A stretch of DNA of 64,000 nt from Myotis daubentonii. Taxonomy: Eukaryota; Chordata; Mammalia; Chiroptera; Vespertilionidae. The stretch's first letter is position 1. The number at the start of each line of letters is the position of its first letter. The position numbers and the translations under genes were made by a program. Shown here one piece after another: positions 1 to 10,032 of the stretch. The stretch is taken from positions 29,105,358 to 29,169,357 of the forward strand of contig NC_081841.1 of NCBI RefSeq assembly GCF_963259705.1, given 5' to 3'. A model generated the notes under the pieces. That model was given only the letters and a program-made list of their open reading frames with translations. It was not told the origin of the DNA and did not search any database.

Positions 1-422
1 TAGTACCTCCCTTTTAGATTTTTCTCAGGGAGGGAGAGCAAATGAGCAGGTGACTACTGTTTGTTGTTAATAACTTTACTGAAGCTCTTATTATTCAACA
101 TAAGGTTAGGTTTTATAATCTTATAAATAAAACTTTGTGCCTGTTTTCTACCCCATGCCAGGGTTGTTTTTAATATTATCAATGTTTTGGAGGTACTTGG
201 CTTAGAAAAGTGAGGTATAGTTAAGTGATGAGGTCTTCTCATTCCTAGTTTTTGTGCCTTTACCTTGGAAGTCACCTGTGTGTTACTCAGATCTAATCCC
301 TTGGCTTCCCACTTCACTGTAGCTAGTTAAACACTACCCTGGATTTACTGTTCATTTTTCTTCTGTCAGATGTGTATTTACCATTTAAATGGGTTCTTTA
401 GTTTTGTCGAATTATATAAACA
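1..422. other. Unassigned AT-rich DNA
   Basis: No gene, RNA or recognisable repeat seen. The only reading frames are short and have no recognisable domain. Confidence 0.5.
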
Positions 423-1338
423 CTAGGGGCCCAGTGCACATATTCGTGCACCTTGAAAGGAACTGTGGGCCTCAAGGCTGCAGTGGGCACAGGGGCAAGT
501 CTCGGCCCATCCTCGGTGCCCCCGCCCAGCCCCTTCCACTGCAGGCCCCAGTCCCCTGTCTGCTGGAAGCCCCACTCCAGCCAACGCCGTTCCCATGCGC
601 TGAAGGTGCGGAGCAATTGGGGCTGGCACCAGCAGTGGCTCCCGATTGCCCCTCAGGAGCAGGGGGAGGTGGAGAAGCCCTCAGGGGCAATTGGGGCTGG
701 CAGCCACTGCTCACACCCGCTGATGGTGCCAAGCAATCGGGACCGGCACCAGGCACTGGCTGTGGGTGCGAGCGGGGCTGGCAGTGGGTGTGAGTGGTGA
801 CTCCAGCACCAGCAGCAGGTGTGAGCAGGGCCATTGCTGGCAGTGGGTGTGAGTGGTTGCTGCCAGCCCTGATGGCCCCTCAGGAGCAGGGGGAGGTGGA
901 GAAGCCCTGAGGGGTGATCAGGGCCAGCAGCTGCCACTCGCACCCGCTGAGGGTGCCGAGCGATCAGGGCCAGCGCCGGGCGCTGGCAGCAGGTGTGAGG
1001 AGTGGCTTCAGTGCCGGCAGTGGGTGTGAGCAGGGCCAGTGCCAGCAGCAGCTAGGAGCACCCCATGGGACCATGGCATGTGGGAGCAAAGAATTTTCAG
1101 TAGTCACCAGAGGCCCAATGACAGCGACTGGTGCCCTGCCTTGGTCTGGCACCCCCACTCACCTGCTCCACCATCCTGCCACAGCTGATGCCCGCCCTGT
1201 TCTGTGCTCTGCTTCCTGCTGCCGATGCCCACCATGTTCCACGCGTGTCCCCTGCTGGTCAGCGCACATCATAGCGACCGGTTGTTCGGTTGTTCGAACG
1301 TTCAGTCTATTTACATATTAGGGTTTTATATATATAGA
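423..1338 (-). mobile_element. HeliBat-type non-autonomous Helitron
   Basis: On the minus strand this ends in CTAG (423-426) next to a hairpin built on GTGCAC and CGAATATGTGCAC at 434-453, the 3' signature of a rolling-circle Helitron. The opposite end reads TATATATAAAACCCTAATATG on the minus strand, a decayed form of the family 5' end. An A precedes the insertion, as expected for A/T insertion. The interior is GC-rich and built from degenerate repeats of a CAGTGGGTGTGAG unit. Reading frames of 100-135 residues in several frames are low-complexity by-products. No Rep/helicase motif is present, so it was mobilised in trans. Confidence 0.85.
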
Positions 1339-1640
1339 CAGCATAATTAAGTATATTATCTTAGGGGGCTTGTCTATTTTCATCTAACATAACTTTATTA
1401 AGACTTATTTACATTGATGCATATCATATTAATGCTTTTACTTTCACATTGTATAATATTCCTGTGCATGGATAAGCTTCATTTATCAATTATTTTGTTA
1501 ATCACTTGGAAAACAATTTGGCATTATCCTAAAGCTGAGCATATCTATATACTATAACCTAGCAATTCTATTTCTGGGGGAAAAATTCTTGTACATGTAT
1601 GCTAGAAAATACATTTAAAATGTGTTTATTTAAAAATAAA
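1339..1640. other. Unassigned AT-rich DNA
   Basis: Nothing recognisable between the Helitron and the Ves SINE. Confidence 0.4.
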
Positions 1641-1656
1641 AAAAATGTATTTATAG

Positions 1657-1851
1657 CCATGGCCAATGTGGCTCAATTGGTTGGGTGTCATCCAATTCAC
1701 CCAAAGGTTGTCAGTTTAATTCCTGATCAAGGCACATGCCCCAGTTGTGGGTTCAAACCCCAGAAGGGGGCATGCAGGAGTGCTGTTTTACTCTCACATC
1801 TCATCAATGTTTCTTTCTCCCTCTCCCTTCCACTATCTCTAAAAAGCAATT
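1657..1851 (+). mobile_element. Ves SINE (divergent, older subtype)
   Basis: A tRNA-derived head (TGGCTCAATTGG, then a GTTTAATTCC B-box relic) is followed by the family body (GGCACATGCCCCAGTTGTGGG) and the CTCCCTCTCCCTTCC tail. A 16-bp target duplication, AAAAATGTATTTATAG at 1641-1656 and AAAAACGTGTTTATAG at 1852-1867, flanks it. It differs from the other copies in the head, suggesting an older subtype. Confidence 0.9.
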
Positions 1852-2059
1852 AAAAACGTGTTTATAGTAATGTTTATAAGAACTTTATTAGTTAATTATA
1901 TTTTATTTTTTCTTAAATATTTACATACTATTATTATAGCCTACAGGATCGATATTGTGAATAAGAAGGTAAAGGAGGGTTGTAAAGACTCCCTGCAGAT
2001 GAAAAGGATTATTAGTACAGTGTTATCTAAATTACTTAGCATTCGGTGTCCAATATTTT

Positions 2060-3034
2060 GAGCATTCCCATATATCAAGAACTATTTTATTTACAGGGGA
2101 TATAAAAGCGAATAAATAGATGAAGTGGCTGCTATCATGATATTTGGTAGTGGTGGTGCTGTTGATAAATACAGAGTAAAATAAAAGGATGGAGAGTAAT
2201 GGGGCTTGTAGGTTAGATGGTAGGGGCAAGGAGTGCCTGTTTGAAAAAATGACATTTGAACAGAAACTTCAATGAAGGCAGGAAAGATGTCTTGCGTAAA
2301 TTTCCACGAAGAACATTCTTGGCAGAACTGCAAAGACCATAAGGTAGGAGCATTTTTATTGATTTAAGTGAAATGAAATTACTAAGGCAAAGAAAGCTTG
2401 AACAATGTTGGAGAGTTAGGCCTAGGCCAGATCACATCGGAATTTATGTCATTTAGGCTGGGTATCATTGTCGGACTTTGTAATTTAGTCCGGGTATGAA
2501 TGAAAGGGAACCGTTTGATGATTTTGCACAGGGGAGTCAGCGAGAAGATATGTTTTATGGTTTAAGAACGTCACACTGAGTAAGCCTGGGGAAAGTCTGT
2601 GGCTGCACCAGGGGAGAAGCAGGACGATCTGTTGGTGGGAGTAATTGTCATTCTGAAGACAGAGGAAGGTGCCTTAGACTAGGGGGTAGCAGTGGAGTTT
2701 GTAAGCAATGATCTGATAAGGGATGTATTTTCAAACTGGAGTCAAAGAGATTTGTTGATAAATTGCTTATAAGAGAGAGCAGCCAAGAATAACGTCAACA
2801 TTTCTGGCCTGAGCGAGTGAGTTAAAGATGATGCCAGGTGTAGAGATGGAGAATGATGAAGTATGGGCAGTTTGGAAAAAATCAAAAGTTTGTTTTTGGA
2901 CACATGTGGCATGAGATAACTATTGCACATTCAAGTTGATTGAGATGTCAGGTAAAGGCTAGTTGAATTAGTCTGGAGTTTAAGGTAGATTTCAAGGATG
3001 GAGATGTAAATTTATATTTGAAAGTCAGCAATAG
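2060..3034 (-). mobile_element. L2 LINE remnant, antisense (part 1)
   Basis: The purine-rich plus strand reads as the reverse complement of the mammalian L2 3' half. Landmarks are GACATTTGAACAGAAAC, then GGCCAGATCAC, then a block like 'GGATTTGCTGATGG' (here AGATTTGTTGATAAATTG). It is heavily diverged and only fragments align by eye. It resumes after the LTR at 3035-3430. Confidence 0.65.
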
Positions 3035-3430
3035 CAGGTTGATTGCATTAAAAGAAATGCCTGTTTCCTTCCCTCTACCTGTGTTCTTTGCCATGTAACT
3101 GGGCTGTTCTATCCTGATTCTGGGCTCAGCCCAGAAACTTGCTTCAGCATATGGGATGCTAGCAGTTGTGATTCCAGCAGAGGCTGGAAAGGGTACCTGT
3201 ACATTTCTACTGTCCTCTTGCTCAGGACTTTCTGGTCCCAGAAGCAAAATGAGAGATCCAGGTCAACCCAAGGTTCACGATTGAGCCCAGCTGAGTGGAG
3301 ACTGGATCAACTATGTCCCACAGACCTGTGATCTGTGTTTATTTCTGATTGGCACTGAGGTTTTGGGTGGTGCTTTATGAACATATTGTAGCAATATATA
3401 ACCAATTCATTTGGGGTACTCTAAAATTTA
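3035..3430 (+). mobile_element. Ancient MaLR/MLT-like solo LTR inside L2
   Basis: The block contains the typical tail of this LTR class: GTTTATT..., then a 'CACTGAGGTTTTGGGTGGT' segment, then ATATTGTAGCAATA. It also has the upstream TTCTTTGCCATGTAACTGGG-like and CTTGCTTCAGCATATGGGATG motifs. It separates two pieces of one antisense L2. No internal region or genes are present. The subfamily is not assigned. Confidence 0.6.
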
Positions 3431-3469
3431 GAGATCTGGATAAGGAGGAAGATTAATCACAAACTATCC

Positions 3470-4075
3470 TGTAGAAACCTTCAATGTGGAAAAACAGGGC
3501 CAAATGATGTCCAGAAACCCAAGAGGTGAAAATGGTTCAAGAAAGGGGCAGTGATCAACTATGACAAACTCAGAGTGTACTTGGAAGATGAAGATGGAAC
3601 ATTGACCATTACATTTGGGAAATGGATTTTATTAAAGTTTCTGATAAGAATGGTAGTGAGAAAATCCCAATATGCATCAGTTATAGGGAAAATGGTAGGT
3701 GAGCAAGTGAACTAAGATTAGTGATTTTGCTCTGAAGAGCAGTGGAGACATGGGGTTATGGTTGGAAGGGAATGTGAGTCAGAAGAGAGTTTTTGCTTTA
3801 GATGGGCTAGATTACAGATTGTTTATATGTAAATAGGAAGGATTTGGCTAAAGGAGGAATAAAACAGATGATGAAGAAGAAAACAAGAATAATTAGAATA
3901 GTAAAGACCTTGAGGAGGTAGGTTGAAATAAGATCTAGTGAACAAAACATGCAGTTGCCCTTAGGTAGGGGAATGGACAATATATATCCATAGTTACAAG
4001 TGTAAAGGCAAAGTATAGGAGGGGTTTTGATGAAGGTAAGTTGTTAGACTTACCAATGAAAAGGTAAAGTTTTTC
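3470..4075 (-). mobile_element. L2 LINE remnant, antisense (part 2)
   Basis: This continues the same antisense L2. GGGGCAGTGATCAACTATG, ACATTGACCATTACATTTGG and GGGAATGTGAGTCAGAAGAG follow in the order expected after the 2060-3034 part. With the LTR removed the copy would be about 1.6 kb. Confidence 0.6.
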
Positions 4076-4102
4076 TGAGTGCCTATTTATTTTATAAATG
4101 AA

Positions 4103-4763
4103 CTAGAGGCCCAGTGCATGAAATTTGTGCGCTGGGGTGGGGGCGGGGGGAATCCCTCAGCCCAGCCGGCACTCTCTAGTAGTCTGGGACTCCCCGGGGG
4201 ATGTCTGACTGCTGGCTTGTGGCTAGATGGCCTTCTGCTGCTGCATGGCCTGCTGCTTGAGCTTCAGCATCTGTTGCACGTGCACTGGCTGGGCCACCAT
4301 GGTCCGTCCTATGAACACCATTGAGTGGAGGCAGGTGCACCCTGAGTTCCCTGTATTTCCCTGAGTCACTGACTTATTCAGATTAACTGCCTTCTACAGA
4401 GAACGGCACAGGGATTGGGCCTAAGCCAGCAGTCGGACATCGCTCTCACATTCTGGGAACCCTCGGGGGATATAGCAGTGCAACAAGCAGCAGGCAGCCA
4501 GATTGGGGCTGGGTGCCACACCACTCACGCTATCCTGGCCTGCTGTGCCTGCTGCTGCTGCTCGGTAGTGCTGCTGTGAAGTCGGGAGAGGGTCCTGCTG
4601 TGGCAGCTGTGCTCGCCAGCTGTGAGCCCGGCTGAGTGGAACTCCCCCTGTGGGAGCACACTGACCACCAGGGGGCAGCTCCTGCATTGAGCGTCTGCCC
4701 CCTGGTGGCCAGTGGGCATCATAGCATCTGGTTGTTTGCATATTAGCCTTTTATTATATAGGA
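4103..4763 (-). mobile_element. HeliBat-type Helitron carrying foreign insert
   Basis: CTAG (4103) plus a hairpin with GTGCATGAAATTTGTGCGC marks the 3' end on the minus strand. The plus-strand end CCTTTTATTATATAGGA marks the 5' TC end. The interior includes the usual palindromic module with GCCCCCTGGTGG and its complement. Between about 4215 and 4402 the expected 'TTAGGCC...GGGCCTAAGCC' module is interrupted by unrelated sequence that encodes a glutamine-rich peptide on the minus strand (see separate entry). A second Helitron abuts its 5' end head-to-head. Confidence 0.88.
4215..4402 (-). pseudogene. Putative captured gene fragment, Q-rich frame
   Basis: Seen: on the minus strand a frame runs from about 4370 down to a TAG at 4223-4225 and includes QQMLKLKQQAMQQQKAI before the stop. 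After the stop the same frame continues P-Q-A for a few codons before typical Helitron sequence resumes, as if a CAG had become TAG. From memory the peptide resembles a glutamine-rich stretch near the C-terminus of EP400 (p400, a chromatin-remodelling ATPase). I cannot verify this, and the upstream part of the frame does not obviously fit. Inference: host exon sequence picked up by the Helitron, now non-functional. Alternative: chance glutamine-rich frame from CAG/CTG repeats. Confidence 0.4.
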
Positions 4764-5060
4764 AAAGCCTAAGCGACCATTACTGTAGAACGACCAGTCA
4801 CTATGACGCACACTGACCACCAGGGGGCAGACGCTCAATGCAGGAGCTGCCCTCTGGTGGTCAGTGCACTCCCACAGGGGGAGCATTGCTCAGCAGAAGC
4901 AGGGCTCACGGCTGGCGAGCACAGAGACAGTGGTGGGAGTCTCTCCAGCCTCCGTGGCAGTCAGACATCCCCTGAGGGTTCCCAGATTGGATGAGGGTAC
5001 AGGCCGGGCTGAGGAACCCCCCCCCCCGGAGTGCACGAATTTCGTGCACTGGGCCTCTAG
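4764..5060 (+). mobile_element. 5'-truncated Helitron, head-to-head with previous
   Basis: The sequence starts AAAGCCTAAGCGACC, lacking the outermost TCCTATATAATA, and ends with hairpin GTGCACGAATTTCGTGCAC and CTAG at 5057-5060, followed by T. It shares the CCACCAGGGGGCAGACGCTC module with the minus-strand neighbour, so the pair forms a large inverted repeat with 3' ends facing outwards. Confidence 0.8.
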
Positions 5061-5274
5061 TATAAATATAAAGAAGCAAAGTGGCCAGCTAGAGTGAGGA
5101 AAAAGAGTATATGATAGAATTGTCATGTAACTTCCAATGATCTTTACCCTTGGGCAATATGCTCCCCTTTGAGCATTGATGGAGCCTATAAAATGAAAAA
5201 CATATCACTCCTGTGATAACATTATGTTATGTGGCAAATGAGAGATTATCCTGAAATTAACCTGACCTAATGAA

Positions 5275-5685
5275 GTTCACCCTTTCCAAGCAGGTTTTTT
5301 CCCCATCTGGCCAGCCTCAAAGAAAGCAAAGATCCATTTAGTGAACTGCCTATGGGGGTCACTTGGCAAGGAATTGTGGGTGGCTTCTAAGAGCTGTGAA
5401 TGGTTCCTGGCCAATAGTAGAGAACAAAAATGGGGACCCCTATCCTGCAATGGCAAGAAAATGAATTCTGCCAACAACCAGCAAGTTTGGAAATTATCCC
5501 CTGCCTCAGGAGAGAACTGCAGTCCTGGCCAACACCCTGATGTCAGTGGGAGATTCTGAGCAGAGAATCCAGCCACTCCACACCTGGACTTTTGATTACA
5601 AAATAGTGACATAAAAATGTGTGTTGCTTTAAGCCACTAAGTTTGTGTTAATTTGTTACACAGCCATATAAAACTAATACAGGGT
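5275..5685 (+). mobile_element. MLT1-type solo LTR (ERVL-MaLR)
   Basis: The block ends with TTGCTTTAAGCCACTAAGTT, then GTTAATTTGTTACACAGCC, then AACTAATAC, the conserved 3' end of MLT1 LTRs. Upstream blocks such as GAATTGTGGGTGGCTTCTA also fit. No internal retroviral sequence remains next to it. Confidence 0.75.
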
Positions 5686-6122
5686 GTCAGAGGTTTGGAT
5701 ACAAAGGAAAAGATAGCTCAGAGAATGGAGAGTGAACTGACTGCAGAACATAGAAGATAACTGGACAGAGTGGAGGACCCACCTGAGGTTTGCTCTCATA
5801 AATTAAAAGTGAGGCCTTGTCAGCATTAGAAACTTGGATAAAGCAAAGAATAGTTTAGGAGTTAGATTTAACTTGGATTGTGGATTGGCCAGTTATGGAC
5901 ATCTAAGGAGAAGGAGGCAAGGGAGATACAATTATATGTTAAAAAAAAAAAAAAAGGTTGTTAAGCTGAGTTACCCAAACAGAGAAAGAGGGGAATAAGG
6001 ACAAGAGGGTGATGCAGGATAAAACTTCAAGTCCAGCGGGCTGGCTGAAGATCCCAGTGGGTTTAAGATTTGTAGGAAGGGAATCCTCATGGGAGTAAGC
6101 TGAAGAGTGGGAGTCTACAATT
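5686..6122. other. Unassigned DNA with an A-rich run
   Basis: Purine-rich, possibly more antisense L2 but not securely aligned. A run of about 16 A residues lies at 5941-5956. Confidence 0.35.
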
Positions 6123-6138
6123 ATAAATTACTTGGCCC

Positions 6139-6358
6139 GCCTGCCCAGCATGGCTCAGTGGTTGAGCATTGACCTATGAACCAGGAGGTCACTGTTCAAT
6201 TCCAGGTTAGGGCACATGCCCAGGTTGCGGGCTTGATCCCCAGGGTTGGGGGTGCAGAAGGCAGCCGATCAATGATTCTCTCTCATCATTGATGTTTCTA
6301 TCTCTCTCTCCCTCTCCCTTCTTTTCTGAAATCAATAAAAATATATTTTAAAAAATAA
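6139..6358 (+). mobile_element. Ves SINE with clear target duplication
   Basis: Full-length copy: CAGCATGGCTCAGTGGTTGA head, a TTCAATTCC B-box position, CCCAGGTTGCGGGCTTGATC, CATCATTGATGTTTC and a pyrimidine tail ending AATAAAAATATATTTTAAAA. The duplications ATAAATTACTTGGCCC (6123-6138) and ATAAATTAGTTGGCCC (6359-6374) flank it. Its 3' third and its 3' duplication are copied in inverted orientation at 7289-7730. Confidence 0.95.
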
Positions 6359-6723
6359 ATAAATTAGTTGGCCCTTAGATTTTATGTTGGTTAGATTTAT
6401 CTTCCAACCTTGCATCATTATTAGTATACTGAAGTATTTATTAAGGTGTGCACTAAGCAGACATCTTTCTCCCCTGTCTGAATACTGTTCCTTCAATTAT
6501 AAGATGATTCCCCAAGTTTGGGGAAATATATTTCTCTGAGATCCATCTATTTCTCAAACTTCCTTCAGAAAAGGTTTCTTAGTCCCTTGTATTGTACTGT
6601 GCTATTAGCAATCCAAATATTCTACACAATTTTGGAATAGCACTTTTTTCTTTGATAAAGAAAACTTTGATATCAGAAGTTTAGAGAAAAAATATTAATT
6701 TTTGTTTATTAAAAACCAAAGTA
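6282..6723 (+). repeat. Left arm of a 442-bp inverted repeat
   Basis: Runs from within the Ves SINE through its 3' flank. Its reverse complement is found at 7289-7730 over the same length, matching at about nine bases in ten by eye. Landmarks are CTATTAGCAATCCAAATATT here and AATATTTGGATTGCTAATAG there. Confidence 0.95.
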
Positions 6724-6742
6724 CTCTCTAGTTTCTCTAAAT

Positions 6743-6963
6743 CAGGGGCCAGCAAACCAGGGACTATGGGCCAAATCTATCCCATCACATGTTTTTGTAA
6801 ATAAAGTTTTTATGGAACCCAGCCACACCCACTTATTTACATACTGACCGAGGTGGCTATGCACTGCAAAGGCAGAGGTAAGTAGTCATAATGAAGATCA
6901 CATGGCACACAAGTCTAAAATATTTGCAGACTATTATTTTTCTGGCAAAGTTGATGACCTCTG
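6743..6963. mobile_element. Non-autonomous hAT element
   Basis: Terminal repeats CAGGGGCCAGCAAACC and, inverted, CAGAGGTCATCAACTTTG bound a body containing TTTTTGTAAATAAAG and ATGGAACCCAGCCAC. The 8-bp duplications CTCTAAAT (6735-6742) and CCCTAACA (6964-6971) agree at six of eight positions. Old, subfamily not named. Confidence 0.75.
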
Positions 6964-6999
6964 CCCTAACATGTTGCTTATGCCCTCCACCCCTTTTTT

Positions 7000-7040
7000 A
7001 TAATGCTCAATCCATTGAGCCACACTGGCCAGCCAGGCCC
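7000..7040 (-). mobile_element. Ves SINE head fragment
   Basis: Only the antisense head (CCATTGAGCCACACTGGCC) is left, with an AT run in place of the body. Confidence 0.6.
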
Positions 7041-7071
7041 AAATAATTATTAAACTCTTTATTCTAAGCTA

Positions 7072-8242
7072 TCCTGTATAATAAAAGCCTAATATGCTAA
7101 GTGTCTGGTTGTCCACTAGGACGTTCAACCAATCAAAGTGTATTATGCTAATGATATGCTAAGGCCGCTCAACTGCTCGCTATGACATGCACTGACCACC
7201 AGGGGGCAGACAGTCTACTGGTCAACCAGTTGCTATAACATGCACTGAACACCAGTGGGCAGACGCTCCTACTGGTAGGTTAGCTTGCTACCTTGGTTTT
7301 AATAAACAAAAAATAACATTTTTTTCTCTAAACTTCTGATATCAAAGTTTTCTTTATCAAAGAAAAAAGTGCTATTCCAAAATTGTGTAGAATATTTGGA
7401 TTGCTAATAGCACAGTATGATACAAGGGTCTAATAAACCTTTTTTGAAGGAAGTTTGAGAAGTAGATGAATCTCAGAGAAATATATTCCCCCAAATTTGG
7501 GGAATCAACTCATAATTGAAGGAACAGTATTCAGACAGGGGAGAAAAAAGTCTGCTTAGTACACACTTTAATAAAAAATTGAGTACACCAATAATGATGC
7601 AAGCTTGGAAAAGAAATCTAACCAACATAAAATCTAAGGGCCAACTAATTTATTTATTTTTTAAAATATATTTTTATTGATTTCAGAGAGGAAGGGAGAG
7701 GGAGAGAGAGATAGAAACGTTAATGATGAGCGAGATGGGCCAGACAATCCCTGGAGCCCTCCAGCAGTTCCTCCCTGGCTGGCCAACCTTTCACCTCCCT
7801 CCCCGGCCCTGATCCTGCACTGGTGGGGTCCCTCGGCCTGGCCTGTGCCCTTTTGCAATCTGGAACCCTTAAGGGATTGTCGGAGAGCTGGTTTTGGCCC
7901 GAGGGCGGGAGACCGGTCGCTATGATGTGCACTGACCACCATGGGGCAGATGCTCAGTGCAGGAACTGCCCCCTGGTGGTCAGTGTGCTTCCACAGGAGG
8001 AGCGCTGCACAGCCAGAAGCTGAGCTCACAGCTGGCGAGAGCAGCGGCATGGCGGGAGCCTCTCCCACCTCCGCAGCAGCACTAAGGATGTCTGATTGAT
8101 GGCTTAGTCAATCAGGGAGCGGGACTAAGCCATCATTTGGACATCCCCCAAAGGCTCCCGAACTGTGACAGGAGGCAGGCCAGAGTGGGCTGAGGGACCC
8201 CCAACCCCCAAAGTGCATGAATTTCATGCACCAGACCTCTAG
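7072..8242 (+). mobile_element. HeliBat-type Helitron with inverted local insert
   Basis: Starts TCCTGTATAATAAAAGCCTA after an A (7071) and ends with hairpin GTGCATGAATTTCATGCAC and CTAG (8239-8242) followed by T. Its order of modules matches the 49212-50090 element: TGCTAATGATATGCTAA, CACTGACCACCAGGGGGCAG, GGTTAGCTTGCT, then GACAATCCCTGGAGCCCTCC. In place of about 25 bp between the last two modules it holds 442 bp (7289-7730) that are an inverted copy of DNA lying 350-790 bp upstream. Without that insert the element is about 730 bp. No Rep/helicase is encoded. Confidence 0.88.
7289..7730 (-). repeat. Right arm of the inverted repeat, inside Helitron
   Basis: Inverted copy of 6282-6723. It carries the 3' target duplication (GGGCCAACTAATTTAT) and the last ~75 bp of the antisense Ves SINE, then stops abruptly at GATGAG before CGAGATGGGCC of the Helitron. 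The copy therefore postdates the SINE insertion at 6139. Confidence 0.95.
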
Positions 8243-9439
8243 TGTTTTATAAGAAGAGAAGAAATTTAGACTTGTGCCAGAAAGGTTGATGCAATCACAG
8301 CATTCTGGTATGTTCTATGTCAGGGATACAGATTTTTTTTACAATTTACTTCTCCCTGGTGATCCAGTGAGTGGTAGAATATAATTCTAATGGATTTCTA
8401 CCTGATAGATCTAATATTTTTCTGTATCTATTGAACCATGGCTTCTGGATTGAGAAGAGCTAATACTATGTGTTTCCTATGCTAAGAATATAAACACAAG
8501 AGAGACTCTCTCCTTAAGCTGGCCTGAGGCCAGCCCAAACTATGCAGAAAACCTTCAGAGTCATACCATAGAAGAAGTTCAGTAGCCATCATTTTCCCTG
8601 AAATAAAGCAGTGTATAGAGATGCGTAAGTATTGTTAATATTACTTTTCTCTGATTTTCTGAATCAGTTGTACTAGAGGTTTTAAAATATTTTACTAGTA
8701 TCTACAAAGAAACACCTTTTTAATTTTGATGGTGAATGCCATTTTTTGTTTGTTTGGTTGTTTATTTGGATGCTTACTTTTCATTTTATGAATTTCTGAT
8801 CTGAGTATGATTTCTTTTTTTCATTTTTGGATTTATTAGTTTATCTCAGAGATTTTCAGCTCATGGCTGACATGAGCTAATTACAAAAATTCTATGGTGA
8901 TCTGACAAAAAAAAAGGTATAATTTTGATTTACAAAAAAAAAATAATAATAGTAATCATAGTAATTACCTACCCTTTTTGCTCCAAAGTGACTTTTTTAA
9001 AATTAGGTGCCTATACTTTGTATAGAGGGATTTCTGGTACCAAGAATTAACCAATCAAATGCAAGCTTATTATGTGACGTGATCAATAAGAAGCAACTAT
9101 ATTATATAATCTATATATTTATGGTTCAAGACAGGGCATTCACATTGGACAGCTCTCATTGTGTTGGCTGTTTTTTATTTGACAATCTGAGGGAAAAGAG
9201 GTCAGTGCCCTTTAATAAATAGTCAGGTATTGAATGTTTTAAAAATTCTTGCAGCACACCTTTTAAAAATCACTCATTTATTTTTTAAATATATTATATT
9301 GAGTATTCTGTTGAGTTTACATACTACATGGCCAATTTTCATTAATGTTCTACACATGCTTGAAAAGAATGTATAGCCTCTCTTCATTGGCTACATTGCA
9401 AAGAAAAATAGCAATTTTTAATTTATATATATATATAAA
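8243..9439. other. Unassigned AT-rich DNA
   Basis: A/T runs only (for example 8896-8910 and 8931-8945). No repeat family or gene recognised. Confidence 0.4.
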
Positions 9440-10032
9440 CTAGAGGCCCAGTGCACAAAATTAGTACACTCGGTGGGGGGGTCCCTCAGCCCAGCCTGTG
9501 CCTTCTCACAGTCTGGGAGCACTTGGGGGATGTCCAACTGATAGTTTAGGCCTGTGGTTGGCAAACTGCGGCTCGCGAGCCACATGCAGCTCTTTGGCCC
9601 CTTGAGTGTGGCTCTTCCTAAGCCTTAGGAGTACCCTAATTAAGTTAATAACAATGTACCTACCTATATAGTTTAAGTTTAAAAAATTTGGCTCTCAAAA
9701 GAAATTTCAATCATTGTACTGTTGATATTTGGCTCTGTTGACTAATGAGTTTGCCGACCACTGGTTTAGGCCCATGGGGAGTGGGCCTAAGCCATCAGTC
9801 AGACATCCTTAGCACAGTCGCGGAGGTGGGAGAGGCGCCTACCACTCCTGCTGTGCTTGCCAGTTGTGAGCCCAGCTTCTGGCTGAGCGGCACACCCACT
9901 GTGGAAGCACACTGACCACCAAGGGGGCAGCTCCTGCGTTGAGTGTCTGCCCCCCAGTGGTCAGTGCATGTCATAGCAACTGGTCATTCTGCCATTCAGT
10001 CGATCTGCATACTAGCATTTTATTATATAGGA
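9440..10032 (-). mobile_element. HeliBat-type Helitron with nested hAT
   Basis: Minus-strand 3' end CTAG at 9440 with a degraded hairpin GTGCACAAAATTAGTACAC. The 5' end reads on plus ATTTTATTATATAGGA, followed by T. It contains the CCCCCCAGTGGTCAGTG module. A hAT of 212 bp sits in its GTTTAGGC module. Without it the Helitron is about 373 bp. Confidence 0.9.
9552..9763. mobile_element. Non-autonomous hAT inside Helitron
   Basis: Ends CTGTGGTTGGCAAACTGCGG and AGTTTGCCGACCACTG form terminal inverted repeats. A perfect 8-bp duplication GTTTAGGC lies at 9544-9551 and 9764-9771. Same family as 59898-60123 (GCGGCTC...GAGCCACATGCAGCTCTTT), with a different AT-rich centre. Confidence 0.92.

Noticed and set aside
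389..1321. Overlapping frames of 60-135 residues on both strands
   Set aside because: All lie in the GC-rich tandem interior of a Helitron, in several frames at once, and have no domain.
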